Program-made: the position numbers and the translations under genes
Shown: one piece after another, positions 35,523 through 44,201 of the stretch
Layout: each line of letters starts with the position of its first letter
Numbering within the stretch: the stretch's first letter is position 1
Origin: Natranaeroarchaeum aerophilus
GTDB taxonomy: Archaea; Halobacteriota; Halobacteria; Halobacteriales; Natronoarchaeaceae
Assembly: GCF_023638055.1 (NCBI RefSeq)
Contig: NZ_JAKRVY010000002.1
Coordinates: 186,001 to 250,000 of the forward strand
Direction of reading: 5' to 3'
Length of the DNA: 64,000 bases
The notes under the pieces: generated by a model
Databases searched by the model: none
Told to the model about the DNA's origin: nothing
What the model saw: the letters and a program-made list of their open reading frames with translations, nothing else

Positions 35523-35655
35523 AGTCGTCGTTCGCGGGGTACACTGAAAAATGGCGACCCCACGATACATCTCCGTCCTGAACCGATCGGGAGCAACTGC
35601 CGACGGGCACGTCCCACTCGGGACCGGACAGGGGCAAGGTGGAAACGAGCGGACG

Positions 35656-35678
35656 AACGTACCGGTTACCGGTACGTT
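35656..35678. promoter_or_regulatory. Perfect 23-nt palindrome between divergent genes
   Basis: AACGTACCGGT and ACCGGTACGTT are perfect 11-bp arms around a single central base. The site lies 77 nt before the UPF0173 gene and 133 nt before the divergent small gene. It looks like an operator for a dimeric protein; an extended cruciform is also possible. Confidence 0.55.
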
Positions 35679-35755
35679 GCTCCCTCTCCGTGACATAGAG
35701 TATCAGTCAACTTGGTTATCATTAAGTGGATGAAGAGAGTACGTTCCGGTGCACC

Positions 35756-36484
35756 ATGGAGCTCACCTGGCACGGTCACTCGACCTGGCGCATCGTCGTC
35801 GGAGATACGGACCTGTTGATCGACCCGTTCTTCGATAACCCGAAGACAGATCTCGACCCTACGGACATAGACTCCCCCGACTACGTACTTCTCACGCACG
35901 GGCACGACGATCACGTCGCCGATGTCGGGGCGTTCGAGGACGCGACCGTCGTCGGAAACCCGGAAGTAACCGGTCACGTGGTCAGCGAGCACGGGATCGA
36001 TGAGGACGCCGTGATCGGGATGAACCTCGGCGGGACGGTCGAACTCGGGGACGCCTACGTGACGATGCATCGTGCCGACCACTCGAACGGCGTGGGGTCG
36101 GGCTTCGAGACGCCCAGCGCCGGAATGCCAGCGGGTTACGTCATCAGCGACACGAAGCCGACGCAGGTCGCTGACGACGAGAGCACGACCTTCTACCACG
36201 CGGGCGACACCGGGCTGATGACCGAGATGCGAGACGTGATTGCGCCGTATCTCGAACCTGACGCCGCGGCGGTCCCGGTTGGCGATCACTTTACGATGGG
36301 GCCGATGCAGGCCGCAATCGCGGTGGACTGGCTGGACGTCGACCACGCGTTCCCGATGCACTACGACTCGTTCCCGCCGATCGAGATCGACACGGACGAC
36401 TTCGTCCGCGAGGTGAAGGGCACTGGCAGCGACGCTGACGTGCACGTGCTGGACGGCGACGAGAGCTTCGAGCTACCGTCGTAG
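35756..36484 (+). CDS. UPF0173-type metal-dependent hydrolase
   Basis: This 242-residue MBL-fold protein begins [11 protein letters not shown] and has [13 protein letters not shown] (metal site), [16 protein letters not shown] and [14 protein letters not shown], the pattern of the UPF0173/YtkL family. Substrate unknown. The ATG at 35756 is the normal family start; a GTG-like extension upstream is unlikely. A TATA-like TTATCATTAA is 30-40 nt upstream. Confidence 0.9.
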   Translation: MELTWHGHSTWRIVVGDTDLLIDPFFDNPKTDLDPTDIDSPDYVLLTHGHDDHVADVGAFEDATVVGNPEVTGHVVSEHGIDEDAVIGMNLGGTVELGDAYVTMHRADHSNGVGSGFETPSAGMPAGYVISDTKPTQVADDESTTFYHAGDTGLMTEMRDVIAPYLEPDAAAVPVGDHFTMGPMQAAIAVDWLDVDHAFPMHYDSFPPIEIDTDDFVREVKGTGSDADVHVLDGDESFELPS

Positions 36485-36548
36485 CTTTCACCATCCGCTT
36501 TCCGATTGAACAACCCTTACAACGGCGGGCGTTGAAATGTGAGGTGCT

Positions 36549-36935
36549 ATGGCCAAAGAAGTACACAGCACCTCGACCGAGGGCTTTTCGACGCAGAACA
36601 AGATTCGAGAGTTCGAGACGACCATCGACGCCACCGGCGAGGACGCGCCGGACACGCTCGAAACACTGCTCGCCACGTATAGCGCGTGTTTCGTCCCGGC
36701 GCTCCGCGTCGGCTCCGAACAGCGTGGCGGCGGCGACCTCGGTGAGATCGAGATCGCAGTGACGGGTGAACTGAACGACGACGACAAGCTCGAATCGATT
36801 TCGTTCGACGTCACCACTGAGGCCGACCTCGACGACGAGACCGCAGCACAGGTCAACGAGCGCGCTCAGGAACTCTGTAAGGTCCACGACGCGCTCAAAG
36901 AGAGCCTGCACGCAGACGTCACGCTCAACAGCTGA
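36549..36935 (+). CDS. OsmC-family peroxidase-like protein
   Basis: This 128-residue protein has the OsmC/Ohr fold with one cysteine in TYSACFVPALRV (near residue 47) and a second in AQELCKVHDAL (near 107). Ohr/OsmC proteins reduce organic hydroperoxides with this cysteine pair. It lies 64 nt after the UPF0173 gene. Confidence 0.87.
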   Translation: MAKEVHSTSTEGFSTQNKIREFETTIDATGEDAPDTLETLLATYSACFVPALRVGSEQRGGGDLGEIEIAVTGELNDDDKLESISFDVTTEADLDDETAAQVNERAQELCKVHDALKESLHADVTLNS

Positions 36936-36990
36936 TCGGTCCGCACCGTTTTTCCACAGATGTAATAGGCCCGTCAGTCCTACAACCGAT

Positions 36991-37455
36991 ATGAGCAACA
37001 GCGACTGGACCGACAGGATCGTCGGCGCACGCATGAAAGTCGATCAGGAGTTCTCGGAGCAGGTACAGGCGTCCGAGTTTTCCAGTCAGGAGTGGGGCAT
37101 GATCATGACCGCAGTGGAACTGGAGATCGAGAACCCTGGCACTCCGGAGGAGGCTCGTGTCGTGGCAAACACGGAGAACGTCCCGCAGGTGATGCCCGCG
37201 CTTGACGACGTGCGCGATCAGATGGGCGCAATGGGCGGCGCGCCGGGCGGATCGTCGGGGGGCGGCGGGGGTGGCGGCATCATCGACAGCATACTGGGTG
37301 TGTTCGGGATGGGCGGTGACGGCGGTGGGGACGCCGAGCGTATCGAAGCCGCCGAGAACCTCGCTCAGGAATATGCAGAGCAACTGCAGTCTCATCTCGA
37401 ATCACAGGGGCAGTGGGAGACTGCATGCAATGCGGCAGCGAGAGCGTCTGAGTAG
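36991..37455 (+). CDS. DUF5799-family protein
   Basis: This 154-residue protein has a conserved N-terminal half (WTDRIVGARMKVDQEFSEQV, QEWGMIMTAVELEIENP) recognised as the haloarchaeal DUF5799 family, then a glycine-rich linker of about 25 residues and a C-terminal helix. It is soluble and of unknown function. Confidence 0.8.
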   Translation: MSNSDWTDRIVGARMKVDQEFSEQVQASEFSSQEWGMIMTAVELEIENPGTPEEARVVANTENVPQVMPALDDVRDQMGAMGGAPGGSSGGGGGGGIIDSILGVFGMGGDGGGDAERIEAAENLAQEYAEQLQSHLESQGQWETACNAAARASE

Positions 37456-37542
37456 CTCGAACTCCGTGGTTCTCACCTTCTGAAAACACACCCCGTTATT
37501 TGATGGGTCTTGCCTGAGAACCCAGAACTGGAGGCAACAATA

Positions 37543-38121
37543 ATGGCCACGCAACCATCGGAACGGACGCTCGAAACGGAAATGTTCGGTCGAAACGTGA
37601 CCTACGAGTACTCGGAGACGTGGGTGGGCTACTCGATGCTCTCCCTGCGACTCGTGATGGCGTGGGTATTCCTTCAGGCAGGGATCGCAAAGTGGGCAGA
37701 TGGTGGCTTCGGCGAGCCGCTCGCGTGGAGTTCGGAGGGGTTCCTGAGAGGGATGGACTCGGCGAACCCGCTGAGCGGAATGTTCACCGCATTCGCTGAC
37801 TTCGCCTGGCTGTTCGACCCGCTCGTGATCTTCGGACAGGTGCTCATCGGACTTGCACTCCTGTTCGGCGTCTTCGTCCGCTTTGCGGCAATGATGGGTG
37901 CGATCCAGATGTTCATGTTCTGGACCGCAGCGTGGGAGGGCGGACTCATGGCCGGGTTCCCGGTCCAGAACGGGTACTTCATCGACAGCTCCTTTGTCTA
38001 CATGCTCTTGCTGTTCGGCCTCGGCGCGTTCGGCGCTGGCCGGATCCTTGGCCTCGATTCCAAACTTGAACAGACCGAGATCGTCCAGCAGAACCCGTGG
38101 CTGCGCTACCTGCTCGGTTAA
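37543..38121 (+). CDS. DoxX-family membrane protein
   Basis: This 192-residue protein has four helices and the DoxX pattern (SLRLVMAWVFLQAGIAKWADGGF near residue 35-57). In Acidianus DoxX pairs with DoxA in thiosulfate:quinone oxidoreductase; most haloarchaeal copies lack that partner, and none is seen here. The ATG at 37543 was chosen since it follows a purine-rich stretch and starts the conserved part. Confidence 0.85.
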   Translation: MATQPSERTLETEMFGRNVTYEYSETWVGYSMLSLRLVMAWVFLQAGIAKWADGGFGEPLAWSSEGFLRGMDSANPLSGMFTAFADFAWLFDPLVIFGQVLIGLALLFGVFVRFAAMMGAIQMFMFWTAAWEGGLMAGFPVQNGYFIDSSFVYMLLLFGLGAFGAGRILGLDSKLEQTEIVQQNPWLRYLLG

Positions 38122-38140
38122 GCCGATCGAGTCGGCACCA

Positions 38141-38281
38141 CTACTCAGTTTTGAACAGCGTCATTTCTTCCGCCTGATAGATGTTGATCAGTTCGTTGAT
38201 CAGCTCGTCGTAGGACTCGTCTTCAACCTGCAGGTTGTCGAGCCGTTCGATAGTTTTCTCGTCGAGTTCGATGTCAGGCAT
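38141..38281 (-). CDS. Small antitoxin-like protein (DUF7557-type)
   Basis: This 46-residue protein, MPDIELDEKTIERLDNLQ followed by ESYDELINELINIYQ, has the strand-helix-helix outline of VapB/RHH-type small proteins common in haloarchaea. No toxin gene (PIN domain) is adjacent. The gene ends 20 nt from the convergent DoxX stop. Confidence 0.72.
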   Translation of the reverse strand: MPDIELDEKTIERLDNLQVEDESYDELINELINIYQAEEMTLFKTE

Positions 38282-38409
38282 ATCTGTTAGTTCTACTCGA
38301 ACGCGCTTAATCAGCGGGGCCCATCACCAGAACGCCCTCTCTCAGTTGCCGATCTGCTCCCGGACGGGCCGAAATTCGTCAAAGCGGACGTTCGTCCAGT
38401 GGCACCGTC

Positions 38410-38415
38410 AAAAAA
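38410..38415 (-). terminator. Oligo-T tract downstream of leuB
   Basis: Six T residues on the minus strand occur 36-41 nt after the leuB stop. Oligo-T tracts end transcripts in archaea, so this may be the leuB terminator. Confidence 0.4.
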
Positions 38416-38450
38416 TACAGCTCGCGGTTTCAGGCTGATTCCCCGTTCAC

Positions 38451-39431
38451 CTAGAGCCGCTCGACGATCGCAGCGGTGACCTCCTCGGTCGACCCGTCGC
38501 CGCCGAGATCCGGGGTTCGCGGCCCCTCGTCCAGCACGGCTTCGGTCGCTTCGCGGACGCGGTCGCCAGCCTCGCCGTAGCCGAGGTGATCGAGCATCAT
38601 CGCCGCCGAAAGGATCATCGCGGTCGGATTGGCGACCCCTTCGCCGGCGATATCCGGCGCGGAGCCGTGGACCGGTTCGAACAGGGCATTCTCCGCGCCG
38701 ACGTTCGCGCTCGGGAGGAGTCCGAGGCCGCCGACGAGTCCGGCGGCGAGATCCGAGAGCATGTCGCCCGCGAGGTTCGGACAGATGACGACGCCGTAGT
38801 CCTCCGGATGCGTGATCAGATGCATCGCCAGCGCGTCCATCAGCGCAGTGTTGTACTCCGCGTCACGCTCGGCCGCGACTGCTTCAGCGGTCTCGAGAAA
38901 GAGGCCATCGGTCTCGCGCATGACGTTTGCCTTGTGGGCGATCGTCACGTCGTCGTAGCCGTTCGTCTCGGCGTACTCGAAGCCGAACTCGGCGATATCC
39001 CGTGAGGCGTCCTCGGTAATGACGCGTGTCAGCGTCGTCACGCCGTCGGCGATTTCGCTTTCGATCCCCGAGTAGACGCCCTCGGTGTTCTCACGAATGA
39101 AGACGAGGTCCGTATCGGGCTGGACGGCGTCGAGACCCGGATACGAGACGGCGGGGCGGACGTTTGCGAAGGAGCCGACGACCTCACGCAGCGGAAGGAT
39201 CACGTCGGCGGCGGTCTCGCCCGCTGCACCGAACAGCGTCGCATCGGCACCGCGTGCGAGTTCGCGCGTGTCCTGTGGCAGTGCCTCGCCAGTTTCGGCT
39301 TTCGTTGCGTCGCCCGCATCCCCCTCGACGAAGTCGAACTCGATGTCGAGGGCGTCGAGCACCTCGACTGCCGCAGGGGTCACTTCCTGTCCGATTCCGT
39401 CGCCCGGGATCACGGCGATCCGATGTGTCAT
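38451..39431 (-). CDS. leuB: 3-isopropylmalate dehydrogenase
   Basis: This 326-residue enzyme oxidises 3-isopropylmalate in leucine synthesis. It has [13 protein letters not shown] at the start, [12 protein letters not shown], the catalytic-Lys segment [10 protein letters not shown] and [14 protein letters not shown] with [11 protein letters not shown] (NAD-binding end). The protein could also belong to the wider isocitrate/isopropylmalate family, but the nearby leuCD and leuA support LeuB. In many haloarchaea leuB follows leuD directly; here about 4.2 kb with a TnpB element separates them. Confidence 0.9.
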   Translation of the reverse strand: MTHRIAVIPGDGIGQEVTPAAVEVLDALDIEFDFVEGDAGDATKAETGEALPQDTRELARGADATLFGAAGETAADVILPLREVVGSFANVRPAVSYPGLDAVQPDTDLVFIRENTEGVYSGIESEIADGVTTLTRVITEDASRDIAEFGFEYAETNGYDDVTIAHKANVMRETDGLFLETAEAVAAERDAEYNTALMDALAMHLITHPEDYGVVICPNLAGDMLSDLAAGLVGGLGLLPSANVGAENALFEPVHGSAPDIAGEGVANPTAMILSAAMMLDHLGYGEAGDRVREATEAVLDEGPRTPDLGGDGSTEEVTAAIVERL

Positions 39432-39606
39432 TATCGCCTCAGACGCCGCGGGGGTAAGAAAGAGATTCGATTCGGCAGCGCTGTCCCACCTCAACTGTTA
39501 ACCGCTTCGGCGACACACCTTCTTGATATGCACGCTGCCGGAGTCGGTCGTCGTCGGTTACCGTCGCTCCAGAGGCCACCGCCCTGTAAATCGAGGTGGC
39601 CCTGAC

Positions 39607-40812
39607 GTGTCGGTCGCCTTCTGGGCGCTCGTCGGCCTGGGGACGCTCACCTGCCTGTTTATGGCCTGGGCGCTTGGCGCGAACAGCAACTCGCCACCGT
39701 TTGCCCCGGCGATCGGCGCGAACGCCATCTCGACGATGCGTGCCGCCTTTCTCATCGGTATTCTCGCGGCGCTTGGCGCGCTCACACAGGGCGGCGCGAT
39801 CTCCGAGACCGTCGGCCAGAACCTGATCCTGAACACGCCGATCACCGCACTCGCGGCGATTTCCGGGCTCATCACTGCCGCAGGGTTCATGATCTTCGGC
39901 GTCTACTCCGGCTATCCGGTACCCGCGGCGTTCGCCACGACCGGTGCGATGGTGGGTGTCGGTCTCTCGCTCGGGGGAGACCCCGCCGTCGACACCTATC
40001 GCGAGCTCGCGACGTTCTGGCTGCTCGTCCCCCCGACGTCCGGCGGCATGGCCTATCTCACTGCCAAGCTGCTCCGGCGGGACGATATCCCCGATACGGT
40101 CGGCGTGCCGCTGCTCGCTGGTATCGTCGGCGGGATCCTCGCGAACATCCGGCTGGGCGTGATACCGTCGCCACCGGAAATCGACCAGAGCTCCGTCGCC
40201 GAGCTCGTCTCCCGGACCCTTGGCGAGCCCCACGTGGCCGGGATCGATATCGCCGTCGTTCTCGTCACGCTCGCCTTCGCTGTCGGCGGCTTCACGTACA
40301 TCCGCAGGCGGACGATGGCCTCGGTCGACGACGGGATCAGAACCTTTCTGCTCGTGCTGGGAAGCGTCGTCGCCTTCTCCAGTGGGGGCAGTCAGGTCGG
40401 GCTGGCGACCGGCCCCCTCGAAAACCTCTTTGGCGTCGAGCTGGGACTGCCGGGGATCGTACTGCTCGCGATCGGTGCAACGGGGATCATCGCCGGTGCA
40501 TGGATGGGCGCACCGCGGTTGCTGCAGGCAACCTCCCGGGAGTATGCACAACTCGGGGCTCGGCGGTCGATTGCCGCGCTCGTCCCCGGCTTCGTCATCG
40601 CCCAGATCGCAATCGCGCTTGGCATCCCCATCTCGTTTAACAACATCATCATCTCCGGTGTGATCGGCGGAGGACTCGCCGCTGGCTCGGCTGGCGTCTC
40701 GCGCAGAAAGATCGGCGTCACACTGGCGTTCTGGCTGATCACGCTCTCGACATCGATCGTCATCGGCTTCGGGCTGTATCAACTGCTCTCGACCGTGCTG
40801 GGGATCCGGTAA
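39607..40812 (+). CDS. Inorganic phosphate transporter, PiT family
   Basis: This roughly 401-residue protein has about ten helices with the duplicated PiT signatures: ALGANSNSPPFAPAIGANAIS near the start and GVYSGYPVPAAFATTGAMVG, then SSGGSQVGLATGPLENLF and PISFNNIIISGVIGGGLA. PiT carriers take up phosphate with a cation. GTG at 39607 was chosen because the upstream in-frame residues are basic and not typical. Confidence 0.88.
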   Translation: MSVAFWALVGLGTLTCLFMAWALGANSNSPPFAPAIGANAISTMRAAFLIGILAALGALTQGGAISETVGQNLILNTPITALAAISGLITAAGFMIFGVYSGYPVPAAFATTGAMVGVGLSLGGDPAVDTYRELATFWLLVPPTSGGMAYLTAKLLRRDDIPDTVGVPLLAGIVGGILANIRLGVIPSPPEIDQSSVAELVSRTLGEPHVAGIDIAVVLVTLAFAVGGFTYIRRRTMASVDDGIRTFLLVLGSVVAFSSGGSQVGLATGPLENLFGVELGLPGIVLLAIGATGIIAGAWMGAPRLLQATSREYAQLGARRSIAALVPGFVIAQIAIALGIPISFNNIIISGVIGGGLAAGSAGVSRRKIGVTLAFWLITLSTSIVIGFGLYQLLSTVLGIR

Positions 40813-41244
40813 CTACCTGATCACGGTCACGGAGACCGGAGCTTCCGCCACGACTTTCGTCGCAACCGTCCCGAGGAGTCGTTTCGCGATCCGATTCGCA
40901 TCGCCGCCGTGCCCGCCCATGACGACCTGATCGATGTCACGGTCCTCGGCAACGTCGAGGATCACGTCCGCCGGATCACCAGTCTCGATCATGATGTCGA
41001 CCGTTCGATCCGCGGCGTCTGCCCGACGTTCCGCTTTCTCGATCACCAGCGCGGCGTGCTCGCGGGCGGCATCGATGCGCTCGTCATCAGCGCCAAGAAT
41101 ACCACCCTCGCTCATCGGTGCGTCGAGCGGCAGGATGACGTTCACAACCGTAATCGGACACTCGAAGGTGTCCAGCGCGTGTTCGAGCGCGTCGTCGGCA
41201 AGCGGCGAGCTGTCCAGCGGGACGAGGACGTGTGAAGGTGCCAC
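40813..41244 (-). CDS. Universal stress protein (UspA family)
   Basis: This 143-residue protein has the UspA fold with HVLVPLDSSPLADDALEHAL and the ATP-binding signature GGHGGDANRIAKRLLGTVATKVV. It starts at GTG 41244. Single UspA domains act in stress responses; beside a PiT transporter it may modulate transport, which is only positional inference. Confidence 0.88.
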   Translation of the reverse strand: MAPSHVLVPLDSSPLADDALEHALDTFECPITVVNVILPLDAPMSEGGILGADDERIDAAREHAALVIEKAERRADAADRTVDIMIETGDPADVILDVAEDRDIDQVVMGGHGGDANRIAKRLLGTVATKVVAEAPVSVTVIR

Positions 41245-41339
41245 AGATGATCTTCGACTGGTGGGGTTTTGTATCTCACGGCGACCGGTCCGGCGGGACA
41301 AAGAAGCGGGACAAAAACGCAATTACTGCGGGTGGTCGA

Positions 41340-41873
41340 TCAGTCTTCGGTCTCGATGACGTCGATCGCGCCGTACATCCCTTCAGCGGTGTGGGGTTCA
41401 CAGTAGTATAGCTGAATCCCGTCGTCGTCAAAGGACTGATCGAAAGTCGTCCCGTCTTCGGCAACGACATCACCGCTGTTGAAGTCCGATGCGGAATCCT
41501 CGTCGGAGACGACGTTGTGCGCACCACCCTCCCAGACCCATTCGACAGTCGTGCCCGCGTCGATCCGGATCGCCGCTGGTTCGAAGACGTTGGTGTCAGT
41601 CAGTGAGACTGTCACCTGCTCCTCGCCTGTCGCGTCGACCATCGTCCCATCGTAGTTAGGCGCGTCCTGTAGATACTCCTCGATCGCCACAGGGACCTCG
41701 TCGATCTCGCCGATAGATCCGTCGTCACCGTTTTCTGTTCCGTTCTCGTCGTCGCTATCGTCGACCTCCACGGCTCCGTTGTCGTCATCGTCTCCGGCAC
41801 AGCCGGCCAGGGCAGTGAGGGCGACGGTTCCACTCGCAGCGATAAATCGACGGCGGCTCTGTTGGTTCGACAT
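41340..41873 (-). CDS. Halocyanin (blue copper lipoprotein)
   Basis: This 177-residue protein has a Tat signal (QSRRRFIAASG) with lipobox ALAGC, an acidic linker and one cupredoxin domain. The type-1 copper ligands are visible: His in GGAHNVV, Cys in YYCEPH, His in that motif, and Met in AEGMYG. Halocyanins carry electrons to the terminal oxidase; the ba3 subunit II in this window is a possible acceptor. Confidence 0.93.
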   Translation of the reverse strand: MSNQQSRRRFIAASGTVALTALAGCAGDDDDNGAVEVDDSDDENGTENGDDGSIGEIDEVPVAIEEYLQDAPNYDGTMVDATGEEQVTVSLTDTNVFEPAAIRIDAGTTVEWVWEGGAHNVVSDEDSASDFNSGDVVAEDGTTFDQSFDDDGIQLYYCEPHTAEGMYGAIDVIETED

Positions 41874-42135
41874 GCACCGCGAGGTTGGTTTCTACAGTCA
41901 AAAGCACAGTGGTATAGTCATATTGATATGTGTTGATTGATGCTGCACAATAGACACAGCTACTCTCTCCGTCAGCAACTCAGAAAAACGAATCTACGGC
42001 GGTTTTAGCTGAACCGAGGCGCTAAGCCCCCTTCCTCAAGGAGCGACCGAAGGGAGCGAGTAGGGAGGGGATACAGCGCCGCACGAGTAGCAAACACGTT
42101 CAACGCTCGGCCCACAGGCCCACGCAATCGCAACT

Positions 42136-42142
42136 CTTATTT
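42136..42142 (+). promoter_or_regulatory. TATA box within the TnpB element
   Basis: CTTATTT is centred 27 nt before the GTG at 42166, which predicts a leaderless transcript for the small gene and tnpB. Confidence 0.5.
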
Positions 42143-42165
42143 GTGTAGTTTGTGTATTATGTGGT

Positions 42166-42288
42166 GTGGCAACGCGCAAGAACATCTCTATCCGCGACGA
42201 CCAAGCCGAGTGGATTCAGGAAAACCACCTGAACCTTTCCTCGTTCGTTCAAGAAAAATTGGATGAACTAATCGAGGAGCGAGAGTAA
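42166..42288 (+). CDS. Small RHH-like protein of the TnpB element
   Basis: This 40-residue protein, with MATRKNISIRDDQAEWIQEN at the start and LSSFVQEKLDELIEERE at the end, has the strand and two helices of a ribbon-helix-helix DNA-binding protein. It begins at GTG 42166 and stops 3 nt before tnpB. Such small genes are often found in front of tnpB in haloarchaeal IS1341 elements and may regulate it. Confidence 0.7.
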   Translation: MATRKNISIRDDQAEWIQENHLNLSSFVQEKLDELIEERE

Positions 42289-42291
42289 CGG

Positions 42292-43584
42292 ATGTACTAC
42301 GCTTACAAGTACCGTCTCAAACCGTCCGACGCCCACCGCGAGGAGTTGGACCGCCACCGAGACATTTGTAGGCAACTGTACAACCACACGCTCTACCGCC
42401 TCAACGAGTACCAAGATGAACACGGCGAACTGCCGTCCATGACCGCCCTGCGGTCGGAACTTCCCGACCTCAAGAAGTGGTGGGACGGCCTCTCGGACGT
42501 GTACTCGAAGGTCCTCCAAACCGTCGTGGAACGCCTGTTCGACAACCTCAAAGGACTCTCGGCGCTCAAGAAGAACGGCTACGGCGTCGGTCAACTCAAG
42601 TGGAAGTCGCCACGGGAGTTCCGCAGTTTCACGTACAGTCAGTCTGGCTTCAAGCTCGACAAGAAGGGCGGTCAGACTGTGCTGTCACTCTCGAAACTCG
42701 GAAACATACCGATTCGACTCCACCGCGCCATCCCCGACGACGCGACGCTCAAACAGGTCACGGTTAAGAAGGAACCGACGGGCGAGTGGTTCGCCACCTT
42801 CGGCGTCGAAATGGACCGCGAACCACCCGAACCGCCTGAGAACCCCGAGAAATACGTCGGTATCGACGTAGGAATTCTCAAGTACGCCCACGACACCGAC
42901 GGGACGGCGGTCGGGTCGCTCGACCTCACCGACGAGCGCGAACGCTTGGAACGCGAACAGCGGTCCCTCTCACGGAAGGAACACGGGTCGAACAACTGGG
43001 AGAAGCAACGGCGACGGGTCGCGGAGTGTCACGCCGACCTTCGACGGAAGCGCCGCGACTTCCTCCACAAGCTCTCGGCGTACTACGCCCGAGAGTACGA
43101 CTTCGTGGCGGTCGAAGACTTGAACGTGAAGAGGATGCTCGAATCACCGTCGAACAGTCGCAACAGGGCGTCGGCGGCGTGGCGAACGTTCCTCTCGTTG
43201 CTCGAATACAAGTGTGAGCGCGAGGGGACGCACTTCGTCGCGGTCAACCCGGGAGGGACGACCAAGGAGTGCGCGGCGTGCGGCGTTTCGACGGAGAAGC
43301 CGTTGTGGGTCCGTGAACATTCCTGTCCCGCCTGCGGGTTTGAGGCGGACAGGGACGCGAACGCGGTCGTCAGACTACGTCTGACGGGCAGCAAAATCGC
43401 TCGCGATTTTGCGACGGCGTGGAACATTCTTTCTCGCGGCCTCGAAGACATAGGAGTGGGATACTCCGAATCAACGCCTGTGGAGACTGCGCTCCCTGTG
43501 GATACGCCTGTATCTGCAAAGCGCGTCGTAGAATCAGGAAGCCCTACCCTCAAGGAGCGAACGGCGTCAGCCGTGAGCGAGTAG
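42292..43584 (+). CDS. tnpB: RNA-guided endonuclease TnpB (IS1341-type)
   Basis: This 430-residue protein has an intact RuvC-like centre: D192 (VGIDVG), E275 (VAVEDLNVK) and D355 (ADRDANAVV), with a zinc ribbon CAAC...CPAC at about 328-348. The N-terminal OrfB_IS605-type domain starts MYYAYKYRLKP. TnpB is a nuclease guided by an RNA from the element's right end. Its stop codon lies inside the right-end hairpin, so coding and guide-scaffold sequence overlap. There is no frameshift or internal stop, so it appears active. Confidence 0.93.
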   Translation: MYYAYKYRLKPSDAHREELDRHRDICRQLYNHTLYRLNEYQDEHGELPSMTALRSELPDLKKWWDGLSDVYSKVLQTVVERLFDNLKGLSALKKNGYGVGQLKWKSPREFRSFTYSQSGFKLDKKGGQTVLSLSKLGNIPIRLHRAIPDDATLKQVTVKKEPTGEWFATFGVEMDREPPEPPENPEKYVGIDVGILKYAHDTDGTAVGSLDLTDERERLEREQRSLSRKEHGSNNWEKQRRRVAECHADLRRKRRDFLHKLSAYYAREYDFVAVEDLNVKRMLESPSNSRNRASAAWRTFLSLLEYKCEREGTHFVAVNPGGTTKECAACGVSTEKPLWVREHSCPACGFEADRDANAVVRLRLTGSKIARDFATAWNILSRGLEDIGVGYSESTPVETALPVDTPVSAKRVVESGSPTLKERTASAVSE

Positions 43585-43595
43585 GGTAGGGTAGT
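43500..43595 (+). ncRNA. Candidate reRNA (omega RNA) scaffold of TnpB
   Basis: Sense RNAs overlapping the 3' end of IS1341-type tnpB genes are known in haloarchaea. The 3' hairpin 43542-43591, with an inner stem ACGGC/GCCGT (43561-43565 and 43570-43574), is the expected scaffold core. Transcription on past 43592 would add a guide matching the leuD 3' end. The boundaries are estimates, not measured. Confidence 0.45.
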
Positions 43596-44201
43596 TCACT
43601 CGTCCGATTCGACGTAGGGAAGCCCGTCAACGGTCGCCTCGACCTTGCTCATGTTCGAGTACATCAGCGCGGTCGTGTCCCAGATCCCGTCGACGAGCGC
43701 TTCTTGCATCGAGCTGTCAATATCGACATCCACAGTGGTCTCGCCGTAGGTGACGGTCTCGTCCTCGACGTCGATCTCGACGTCGCCGTCCGGGTGCTCG
43801 CGGATCCACTCCTGGAGCGCGGTCACGGTCTCTTTGTCCGCCGTCGCGGCGGGGATGCCAAGGGACTTGCAGTTGTCCGCGAAGATCTCCGCGAACGTCT
43901 CGCCGACGACGCCGTCGACGCCCCAGCGCATCATGGCCTGGGGGGCGTGCTCGCGGGAGGAGCCACAGCCGAAGTTCTTGTTGACGACCGCGATGTTGGC
44001 TCCCTCGTACTCGTTGAGCGGGTGATCGTTGAACCCGCCGTCGTCGTCCCGCCGCGCGTCATAAAAGAGGTAATCGGCCATGTTGTCGAACGTGACCTCC
44101 TTCATGAACCGCGCGGGCAGGATCTGGTCAGTGTCGATGTCGTCACCGGGAATCGGGACGCCGGTGCCCGAAACTTCGGTGATGTGGTTCTCACCCGACA
44201 T
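43596..44201 (-). CDS. leuD: 3-isopropylmalate dehydratase small subunit
   Basis: This 201-residue subunit has IPGDDIDTDQILPARFMKEV near the start and VVNKNFGCGSSREHAPQAM, the LeuD/aconitase swivel-domain signatures. Together with LeuC it isomerises 2-isopropylmalate to 3-isopropylmalate. Its start overlaps the leuC stop by one base (TGATG). A TnpB element ends 4 nt downstream of its stop. Confidence 0.95.
   Translation of the reverse strand: MSGENHITEVSGTGVPIPGDDIDTDQILPARFMKEVTFDNMADYLFYDARRDDDGGFNDHPLNEYEGANIAVVNKNFGCGSSREHAPQAMMRWGVDGVVGETFAEIFADNCKSLGIPAATADKETVTALQEWIREHPDGDVEIDVEDETVTYGETTVDVDIDSSMQEALVDGIWDTTALMYSNMSKVEATVDGLPYVESDE

Larger units (their letters stand above)
42024..43592 (+). 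mobile_element. IS200/IS605-group (IS1341-type) TnpB-only element
   Basis: About 1.57 kb bounded by matching hairpins. The left one is 42028-42036/42062-42070 (CCCCTTCCT with AGGGAGGGG, one wobble) and the right one 43542-43550/43583-43591 (CCCTACCCT with AGGGTAGGG, perfect 9 bp). Both loops contain CTCAAGGAGCGA and GAGCGAGTAGGG. A small RHH-like gene and tnpB lie inside; no TnpA transposase is present, so movement would need TnpA in trans. The right end stops 4 nt from the leuD stop codon. Exact boundaries are estimates. Confidence 0.75.

Noticed and set aside
39439-40782. 447-codon minus-strand frame opposite the PiT gene
   Set aside because: Gly/Asp/Arg-rich shadow with no hydrophobic core; the plus-strand PiT helices explain the conservation.
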